Part shown: piece by piece, positions 57,921 to 64,000 of the stretch
Layout: each line of letters opens with the position of its first letter
How positions within the stretch are numbered: position 1 is the stretch's first letter
NCBI GenBank assembly: GCA_027557655.1
Contig: CP064915.1
Coordinates: forward strand, 682,001-746,000
Direction of reading: 5' to 3'
DNA length: 64,000 nt
From: Candidatus Kinetoplastibacterium crithidii
GTDB taxonomy: Bacteria; Pseudomonadota; Gammaproteobacteria; Burkholderiales; Burkholderiaceae_B
The notes under the pieces: model-generated
Databases searched by the model: none
What the model saw: only the letters and a program-made list of their open reading frames with translations
Told to the model about the DNA's origin: nothing
Program-made: the position numbers and the translations under genes

Positions 57921-58598
57921 TTAGTCTATGCCATACGATGATCTATATTTAGATACTTTTTCTGCATGTTCTGCAAAATCTTGATTTTTTTGCACTAAAC
58001 TTAATATGTTTTCAAGAGAAGCTATACTAATGACCGGCAAATCATATTTACTGGAGATGCTATTCGAAGCAGAATTTCCTTTATCAAAAATACTGGAAAT
58101 TAAATTAGGTCTTTCCATTCTATCTAAAGCTACTAATACAGCAACTACCTCTGCTCCCTGAGTATGAATGATCTCTATAGACTCATTAACAGAAATACCT
58201 GAAGTTATTACATCATCTATAACAACAACTTTACCTTGAATTGGAGCTCCTATTAGGATTCCTTTTTCGCCATGAGTCTTTGCCTCTTTACGATTAAAAG
58301 CGAATGGAACTCCTTCATTTATATAATTACTACTTAAGATCATAGATGTTGCTATAACTAAAGGTATGCCCTTGTATGCAGGGCCGAATAGCATATCAAA
58401 TTGTATGCTTGATTTTTTCAAAATATTTGCATAAAACCTTGCTAATTTTGCTATAGATTTCCCATCATTAAATAAGCCTATATTAAAAAAATATGGACTT
58501 ATTCTATCTGATTTAGTTTTAAAATCTCCAAATTTCAAAGCACCAATATCTAGTGCAAATTTAACAAAATCTAAAGCTTCATTCTCATCGATAACCAT
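57921..58598 (-). CDS. pyrE: Orotate phosphoribosyltransferase
   Basis: Adds PRPP ribose phosphate to orotate in pyrimidine synthesis. The PRPP-binding motif is VVVIDDVITSG, and RKEAKTHGEKG forms the catalytic loop. The ATG at 58598 follows AAAGAGGTC and gives 225 aa, the usual size. A longer in-frame reading to 58865 overlaps the divergent xth gene and is rejected. Confidence 0.95.
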   Translation of the reverse strand: MVIDENEALDFVKFALDIGALKFGDFKTKSDRISPYFFNIGLFNDGKSIAKLARFYANILKKSSIQFDMLFGPAYKGIPLVIATSMILSSNYINEGVPFAFNRKEAKTHGEKGILIGAPIQGKVVVIDDVITSGISVNESIEIIHTQGAEVVAVLVALDRMERPNLISSIFDKGNSASNSISSKYDLPVISIASLENILSLVQKNQDFAEHAEKVSKYRSSYGID

Positions 58599-58674
58599 AA
58601 AGACCTCTTTTATATTAAGCAAAAAACTTCCTAAACTATTAATATTATTGTAATAATATATACATACTATCATT

Positions 58675-59487
58675 ATGTTCATTCTAACTGGAAACCAAAT
58701 TGTGTTAAGAATAACTTCTATAAATGTCAATGGAATAAGATCCGCAATTAAAAAAAAATTCCTAGATTGGCTATATGATAAAAATCCTGATATTGTTTGT
58801 TTACAAGAAATTAGAATTGCTAATAATAATATCAATAATGAATTGCTTAACCCATTAGGATTCAAAGGTTTTTTCTATCCAGCAGAAAAAAATGGTTATA
58901 GTGGCGTGGGCATATATACAAAAAAACAACCAATCAAAATCACTAAAGGATTAGAAGATAAAAATATTGATTCAGAAGGTAGAATTATAAGACTAGACTG
59001 GGAAACAATTTCAATTATAAGTGTTTATTTCCCATCTGGTTCAAACAATGATAGACAAATAGCAAAATTAGTATTCTTACAAAAGTTTGAATTATATTTA
59101 GCAACAATTTACTCTGAATCTATAATATCTAAACGTAATTTCCTTATATGTGGTGATTGGAATATAGCACATACTCAAATAGATATAAAAAACTGGAAAA
59201 ACAACATAAATAAACCTGGATTTCTTCCTGAAGAAAGGAATTGGCTCTCTAAAATTTTGAATACCTATAATTTAGTAGATGTTTTTAGAAAACTACATCC
59301 ACATAAGGAGCAATACACTTGGTGGAGCAATAGAGCAAAATCATGGGAAAGAAATGTTGGCTGGAGAATAGATTATCAAATAGCAAACAGTTCTTTCGCA
59401 AATCTTGCAATCTCATCTGAAGTTTATATGAAAACAAGGTTTAGCGATCATGCTCCACTAACAATAGACTATAAAACTGAAATTTAA
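58675..59487 (+). CDS. xth: Exodeoxyribonuclease III / AP endonuclease
   Basis: Base-excision-repair nuclease of the EEP fold. RITSINVNGIRSA at the N-terminus, LQEIRIAN with the metal-binding glutamate, GDWNIAHTQIDIKN, WRIDYQIAN and the final SDHAPLTIDY are all present. The start may be the ATG at 58675 or a GTG at 58702, which would begin LRITSINVNG. The length of about 262-270 aa is normal. With ung, it keeps a minimal uracil-repair route. Confidence 0.94.
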   Translation: MFILTGNQIVLRITSINVNGIRSAIKKKFLDWLYDKNPDIVCLQEIRIANNNINNELLNPLGFKGFFYPAEKNGYSGVGIYTKKQPIKITKGLEDKNIDSEGRIIRLDWETISIISVYFPSGSNNDRQIAKLVFLQKFELYLATIYSESIISKRNFLICGDWNIAHTQIDIKNWKNNINKPGFLPEERNWLSKILNTYNLVDVFRKLHPHKEQYTWWSNRAKSWERNVGWRIDYQIANSSFANLAISSEVYMKTRFSDHAPLTIDYKTEI

Positions 59488-59646
59488 TTGTTATATTAAA
59501 AATTACATGATATATTTTCATCATCTAGAATTGTCTAAACTAATGTTTACAAAATCATTGTAATGACAGGCACTTATTATAAGTTACAGATCTTATTAGA
59601 TCTCATCACTTGATAATTATTAATAATATTTTTTTGAAGTTTTAAA

Positions 59647-60282
59647 ATGCTAACTTCATTTTTCTCATCTATTACTTTCCAAGCCTGGTTTAACGGACTT
59701 TTAACCGGCCTCGGATTGTTCGCAGTGGTAGGAGCTCAGAGTGCTTTTATAATTCGTCAAGGATTAATGCGTTCTCATATAATGACAATTATAATTGTTT
59801 GTTGTCTAACAGATGCTATTTTCATTTTTTCTAGTGTAATAGGACTAAAGGAACTAATATTACGGGCTCCTTGGTTTAAGGATTTTATCCTTATACTAGG
59901 AATAATTTTTTTATCATGTTACTCATGGAAATCTGCAAAAAAAGCATTTAAAAAATCTTCTAATATAGAATCTACAAATTATATAATATATTCTAAACAA
60001 TCTGTAATTCTAACAACTTTAGGATTTAGTTTATTAAATCCACATTTTTGGCTAGATATGATCTTAATTGGATCATTAGCTAACGTATATGAAAATGCTA
60101 GTATGGCCTATGCTTTTGGTGCTTTAACTGCTAGCATATTATGGCTTAATCTTTTAGGATTAGGAGCAAGATTATGTGCTCCTATATTTTCTAAACCAAA
60201 AGCCTGGAGAATATTAGATGGTGCCATTGCCATTATTATGATGGCAATGGCTATTCTGCTACTCAAACAATATATTAGTTAG
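59647..60282 (+). CDS. LysE/ArgO family amino-acid exporter
   Basis: Inner-membrane exporter with six hydrophobic segments in 211 aa. The N-terminal GLLTGLGLFAVVGAQSAFIIRQGL is the LysE/ArgO signature (G.QNAFVL.QG.). FSLLNPHFWLDMILIGS is the second conserved half. Known members export lysine and/or arginine. Upstream (about 59583-59600) a small AGATCT-TATT-AGATCT symmetry could be a cis element. In a symbiont this could pass basic amino acids to the host (inference). Confidence 0.88.
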   Translation: MLTSFFSSITFQAWFNGLLTGLGLFAVVGAQSAFIIRQGLMRSHIMTIIIVCCLTDAIFIFSSVIGLKELILRAPWFKDFILILGIIFLSCYSWKSAKKAFKKSSNIESTNYIIYSKQSVILTTLGFSLLNPHFWLDMILIGSLANVYENASMAYAFGALTASILWLNLLGLGARLCAPIFSKPKAWRILDGAIAIIMMAMAILLLKQYIS

Positions 60283-60325
60283 CAATTGAACATATATTGT
60301 TTGCAATAGAAATAATTATTAATTT

Positions 60326-61051
60326 ATGAGTAATAAACTAATAAAAAAAAACCTATACAAAGATTTTAATAATCTACATAAAATCTGGAAAAACTGTTTT
60401 TTACAAAATAATCTTGAGCAAAATTTCAAAGAAATTTTTAACTATATTGAATCAGAAATAGATAAGGGTGTTCTAATATATCCAGCAAATCCTTTTAGAT
60501 CACTATACAATGTAAAAAATTTATCAAAAATTAAAGTGGTTATATTGGGACAGGATCCGTATCATAATGAAGGACAAGCGGATGGCTTGGCCTTTTCTGT
60601 TCCGTCTAATTGTAAAATGCCACCTAGTCTTATGAATATAAACAAAGAATTAAAACAAGAATATAATAATATTGATTTAGAAACAGCAAAAGATCTATCA
60701 TTTTGGGCAATGCAAGGAGTATTTTTATTAAATACTATTTTAACAGTGGAACATGGCAAAGCAATGTCTCATGCTAACCATGGATGGGAATTAATAACAG
60801 ACGCAATTATAAAATTAGTCTCCGCTAATAACTCACCAAAAGCATTTTTATTATGGGGTTTAGCTGCACAAAAAAAAACAAAGCTAATTACAAATAAAAT
60901 ACATCTAATATTAAAATCTAATCACCCGTCTCCATTATCTGCTTATAGAAAACCAATCCCTTTCATAGGTTGTAATCATTTCATAAAAACAAACGAATGG
61001 CTGATTTCAAATAAAAAAAAACCAATTAAATGGCTAACATCTAAAAAATGA
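60326..61051 (+). CDS. ung: Uracil-DNA glycosylase
   Basis: Excises uracil from DNA. The catalytic motif LGQDPYHNEGQADGLAFSV gives D77, and the leucine-loop motif NHPSPLSAYR completes the active site. The length of 241 aa is normal. It stands alone between the exporter gene and rhlE. Confidence 0.97.
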   Translation: MSNKLIKKNLYKDFNNLHKIWKNCFLQNNLEQNFKEIFNYIESEIDKGVLIYPANPFRSLYNVKNLSKIKVVILGQDPYHNEGQADGLAFSVPSNCKMPPSLMNINKELKQEYNNIDLETAKDLSFWAMQGVFLLNTILTVEHGKAMSHANHGWELITDAIIKLVSANNSPKAFLLWGLAAQKKTKLITNKIHLILKSNHPSPLSAYRKPIPFIGCNHFIKTNEWLISNKKKPIKWLTSKK

Positions 61052-61351
61052 AATATTACTGTTTGCTTTTATAAAATTCTCCTGATAAAATAATTGCTAT
61101 TAGAGATAGTATCCAGAATTTAATATTTTTTGGAAATTGTCAACTCGGTAGCTCTGAAAATATATAATATCTAAGCTTTTGCTTGAGTATTATCATCGAT
61201 TATCTGACCTCCTTTAGCCTTGTAAGTTATAAAATACACCGTAACGAACGGTTGATGGGTCGGCACGATATTGTTACCCTTTCAACTGTTAGCAAATAGA
61301 TTTTAAGAAAAACTATTTGCTGATGTAACTATATATTAGCAAGGAAAATAA
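61052..61351 (+). promoter_or_regulatory. rhlE upstream region: candidate promoter and long structured leader
   Basis: A 300-bp stretch without a credible gene. TTGTCA (61137-61142) with TATATA/TATAAT (61161-61168) is a possible promoter, giving a leader of about 175 nt. The part 61200-61290 is clearly less AT-rich than other spacers here and includes GTAAC...GTTAC complementary ends (about 61241-61277). A 9-bp hairpin AGCAAATAG / CTATTTGCT follows (61291-61321). It matches no riboswitch or RNA family I recognise. Short open stretches on both strands lack starts. Confidence 0.4.
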
Positions 61352-62749
61352 ATGTCTTTTGAAAATCTTGGTATAAACGCAAATATATTGAATGCAATCA
61401 AAGCCACAGGATTTGAATCACCTACACCAGTACAACAAGCAACAATCCCTAAAGCAATAATGAGACAAGATTTAGTTGTTTCAGCACAAACTGGTAGTGG
61501 CAAAACTGCTGCTTTTATGCTACCAATATTACAGCTCTTGTCAGAGAAAAAAGCACAGAATGCTTCAATACAAGTATTAGTGTTAACTCCTACAAGAGAA
61601 TTAGCTATGCAAATTACTAAAGCAGCCTCTGTTTATGGAAGTAATCTTCCTTGGCTACGTGTAGCTACAATAGTTGGTGGTATGCCATATAAAGCACAAA
61701 TCAAAGCTCTATCTAAAAGAATTGATATTCTAGTGGCTACTCCTGGTAGATTGATTGATCAAATGCAATCTGGTAGAGTAAATTTGAATAATGTTCATAC
61801 TTTAGTTTTAGATGAAGCTGATAGAATGTTGGATATGGGGTTTATAGATGATATACAAACGATAGTTGCTGAATTACCTAAAGAAAAACAAACAATGTTA
61901 TTTTCTGCAACAATAGATAATAGCATTATGAATCTGGCTAAAAAAATGATGAATAACCCAGAGAGGATTAGTCTAAATAATAATAAACAAAGCCATAACA
62001 ATATAGAACAAAAATTAATTTATATAGATGATTACAAACATAAAATAAAAGTTTTACAGCATTTACTAGGTAAAGAAAATATTGATCAAGCAATTGTTTT
62101 CACTTCAACTAAGAGAGGAGCTGACGATTTATCTAACCATTTATCCGATAATGGATTTGCTGTTGCTGCACTTCATGGTGATATGAACCAAAGACAAAGA
62201 ACAAAAACTCTATCACAGTTACAAAAAAAACAATTACAAATATTAATAGCTACTGATGTAGCTGCTAGAGGGATAGATATCCAAGGCATTAGCCATGCTA
62301 TTAATTTTGACTTGCCAATGCAAGCAGAAGATTATGTACATCGTATAGGAAGAACAGGCAGAGCTGGTCGCAATGGAGAAGCCCTAACTCTTGCTTCACA
62401 TGCAGAAAAACACAAAGTTCGTAGAATAGAGAACTATATTGGCAAAAATATTAGTATAGAAGTAATAATTGGTTTAGAGTCTACAAATACTTTTAAGAAA
62501 AATATAAAAGAAAGTAGACCTAGAAATCATAGTTATAAAATTGATAATAATAAAAAAACTAGAACATATAATAATACTGCTAAACCATTATTCAATGATA
62601 GGACTAGAGAAGATAAACTCTTTTCTTCTAAGACTAATAATGATAACAAAAAAAGAAGTAGTATAAACTTTACAAAAAAACCATCATCTCCAAAAAGCAT
62701 AAGAAACAAAGGATTCACTACATATAGAGAACACTCAAATAACTTATGA
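61352..62749 (+). CDS. rhlE: DEAD-box RNA helicase (RhlE type)
   Basis: ATP-dependent RNA helicase for ribosome biogenesis or mRNA decay. It has a Q-motif with FESPTPVQQ (21-29), Walker A AQTGSGKT (45-52), DEAD (154-157), SAT (LFSATI) and motif VI HRIGRTGRAGR. A basic, low-complexity C-terminal tail of about 90 residues (Lys/Arg/Asn-rich) is typical. The length of 465 aa is normal. It is preceded by AAGGAAA and a long, possibly structured leader. Confidence 0.94.
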   Translation: MSFENLGINANILNAIKATGFESPTPVQQATIPKAIMRQDLVVSAQTGSGKTAAFMLPILQLLSEKKAQNASIQVLVLTPTRELAMQITKAASVYGSNLPWLRVATIVGGMPYKAQIKALSKRIDILVATPGRLIDQMQSGRVNLNNVHTLVLDEADRMLDMGFIDDIQTIVAELPKEKQTMLFSATIDNSIMNLAKKMMNNPERISLNNNKQSHNNIEQKLIYIDDYKHKIKVLQHLLGKENIDQAIVFTSTKRGADDLSNHLSDNGFAVAALHGDMNQRQRTKTLSQLQKKQLQILIATDVAARGIDIQGISHAINFDLPMQAEDYVHRIGRTGRAGRNGEALTLASHAEKHKVRRIENYIGKNISIEVIIGLESTNTFKKNIKESRPRNHSYKIDNNKKTRTYNNTAKPLFNDRTREDKLFSSKTNNDNKKRSSINFTKKPSSPKSIRNKGFTTYREHSNNL

Positions 62750-62771
62750 TATTAAAAAAACACTCTAATTA

Positions 62772-63986
62772 ATGCAAAGTATAATTTCTACATTATTAAA
62801 CTCATTAGACGAATACTCTAAACATCACGTTCGTCTAATGAAATCACATTTGATTGAACAAATCAAACAATCCAGAGATTGTATGATATCTTTCGAATCA
62901 TGGATGGATGAAGCATTATATGCTCCTAATTTAGGCTATTATTCATCCAAAAATAAAATTTTTAGTTCTAAGAATCAAGAGTCAATGAAATATCCAGCAG
63001 GAGATTTCATTACAGCACCTGAATTAACGTCAATATTCACAAAAACATTATCCATACAAATAGCAGAAATTCTCAAAAAAACTAATACAAATAAAATTCT
63101 CGAATTTGGAGCTGGTACAGGTAAATTATCATATGATCTAATAACAGAATTAGATCATATGGGAATAAAAGTAGAATATGAAATTATAGAGATATCCAGT
63201 AATCTTACATTGTTACAAAAAAGAACTCTAGAACCATTTATAAAACGTGTAAAATGGCTTAAAAACATGCCATATGAGTTCAATGGTTGTGTAATAGCAA
63301 ATGAACTTATAGATGCAATGCCAGTAAAATTGTTTCAATGGAATGAACATAATTGCTTGCTAGAAAAATATGTTGGAATAAACAATAAAGAAGAGTTTAT
63401 CTGGATAAATAAACCTGCTAATGATAAATTGACAAACACTGTATATAGCAGAATGGAACCATTACCAGGATATGCATCAGAAATTAACTTAATTGGAGAA
63501 GCCTGGCTCACAAACATTATACAAAATATTACAAATGGCGTACTATTGATTATAGATTATGGCTTTCCACAAGAAGAACTATATCATCCACAAAGATATA
63601 CAGGAACCTTAATGTGTCATTTACATCATATAGCTTACTCAGATCCATTTATTGCTCCAGGCATACAAGATATAACAGCTCATGTTAACTTTACAGCATT
63701 AGCATCCACGGCTTTAAAAGAGAAATCTCAAATTCTAGGATATACTTCCTTAGCCAGATTTTTACTCAACTGTAACATACTAAAAATATTGGAACAAATG
63801 GATCTTTCTTCTGCAAACAAACAGATTGAAATACTAGGTCCAGCTCAAAAATTATTATCAGAGAATGAAATGGGAGAATTATTCAAAGTGCTAGCTATAG
63901 GAGTAAACTGGAAAGAAAATGAGAAACTAATTGGATTTAGAAAAAGAGATAGATCAGAAAAATTATTCACAACTCTGAAAAACTAA
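62772..63986 (+). CDS. MidA/NDUFAF7-type SAM-dependent methyltransferase
   Basis: Class I methyltransferase with motif I ILEFGAGTGKLSYDL near residues 112-126. The family-specific pieces are PNLGYYSS, GDFITAPELTSIF and CVIANELIDAMPVKLF, and later LLIIDYGFPQEELYHPQR. In mitochondria the homologue methylates an arginine of a complex I subunit. In bacteria the target is unproven. The length of 404 aa is full. It starts 22 bp after rhlE, possibly co-transcribed. Confidence 0.88.
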   Translation: MQSIISTLLNSLDEYSKHHVRLMKSHLIEQIKQSRDCMISFESWMDEALYAPNLGYYSSKNKIFSSKNQESMKYPAGDFITAPELTSIFTKTLSIQIAEILKKTNTNKILEFGAGTGKLSYDLITELDHMGIKVEYEIIEISSNLTLLQKRTLEPFIKRVKWLKNMPYEFNGCVIANELIDAMPVKLFQWNEHNCLLEKYVGINNKEEFIWINKPANDKLTNTVYSRMEPLPGYASEINLIGEAWLTNIIQNITNGVLLIIDYGFPQEELYHPQRYTGTLMCHLHHIAYSDPFIAPGIQDITAHVNFTALASTALKEKSQILGYTSLARFLLNCNILKILEQMDLSSANKQIEILGPAQKLLSENEMGELFKVLAIGVNWKENEKLIGFRKRDRSEKLFTTLKN

Positions 63987-64000
63987 TAATCTAGCTTCCC

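Noticed and set aside
57921..58865. pyrE as a 314-codon gene
   Set aside because: The extra N-terminal 89 residues overlap the divergent xth gene and do not fit the family. An ATG at 58598 has a good Shine-Dalgarno and gives the normal length.
59583..59600. Riboswitch before the LysE/ArgO exporter
   Set aside because: Only a short AGATCT-TATT-AGATCT symmetry is present. It has no lysine-riboswitch core and is too small to call.
61170..61310. Small peptide gene on either strand before rhlE
   Set aside because: Open stretches exist in both directions but without an ATG and ribosome-binding site at a plausible place, and with no family similarity. Kept only as an unexplained leader.
1..64000. 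tRNA, rRNA, CRISPR arrays, insertion sequences, prophage or toxin-antitoxin genes
   Set aside because: I looked through the intergenic gaps and found no cloverleaf, spaced direct repeats, transposase or terminal inverted repeats. Gene content is core metabolism throughout.

Overview
This window looks like a piece of a reduced, AT-rich (about 30 % GC by eye) beta-proteobacterial endosymbiont chromosome. Gene order is of the Alcaligenaceae/Bordetella type: aroQ-accB-accC-prmA, rubredoxin-thiE-hemL, rplU-rpmA-obgE, gpmA-rhodanese-secB-gpsA-trmL, def-fmt-rsmB-ntrX, lptC-lptB-hpf-hprK, mreBCD-mrdAB and gatCAB. That order, combined with decay of many neighbouring genes and Ile/Lys/Asn-rich proteins, best fits a trypanosomatid endosymbiont such as 'Candidatus Kinetoplastibacterium'. 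The genus is an inference. I see no insertion sequence, prophage, CRISPR array, rRNA or tRNA gene.

Layout. 1-1361: 5' part of a PatZ-like acyl-CoA synthetase/acetyltransferase (minus). 1465-7043: gltX, then nrdAB behind a likely pair of NrdR boxes. 7110-10301: prmA, accC, accB, aroQ (minus). 10662-15061: RNB exoribonuclease, aroE, a decayed lptG, apaH. 15071-18831: ruvX, rubredoxin, thiE, hemL, panC and a DUF3460 gene. 19112-21002: promoter, rplU, rpmA, terminator, obgE. 20999-27501: thiF/moeB, ctpA, gpmA, a degenerate rhodanese, secB, gpsA, trmL and a BioC-like methyltransferase. 27498-33749: orphan NtrX-like regulator, rsmB, fmt, def, yggS, ilvA. 33808-40128: complete cytochrome bd operon cydABX-cydDC, with a 33-residue CydX. 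40601-41215: remains of lptC and lptB. 41253-45002: hpf, hprK, ogt, rsmI and a dolP-like lipoprotein. 45231-48870: argB, then a dicarboxylate transporter paired with an Ldh2-type dehydrogenase. 48909-54434: rod-shape operon mreBCD-mrdA-rodA (minus). 54610-63986: gatCAB, pyrE, xth, a LysE/ArgO exporter, ung, rhlE with a long leader, and a MidA-type methyltransferase.

How it fits together. Core information processing, peptidoglycan elongation, fatty-acid initiation, deoxynucleotide supply and bd-type respiration are kept. So are steps of amino-acid, heme, pantothenate and pyrimidine synthesis that could serve a host. LPS export is decayed at two separate loci (lptG; lptC-lptB), although the lipoprotein DolP and the Rod system remain. 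Regulation has shrunk: ntrY, rpoN and ptsN are missing from their usual places. No new multigene system is evident. The most interesting signals are the double LPS-transport decay, the NrdR box pair, the orphan response regulator, the organic-acid uptake/oxidation pair, the amino-acid exporter and the unexplained rhlE leader.
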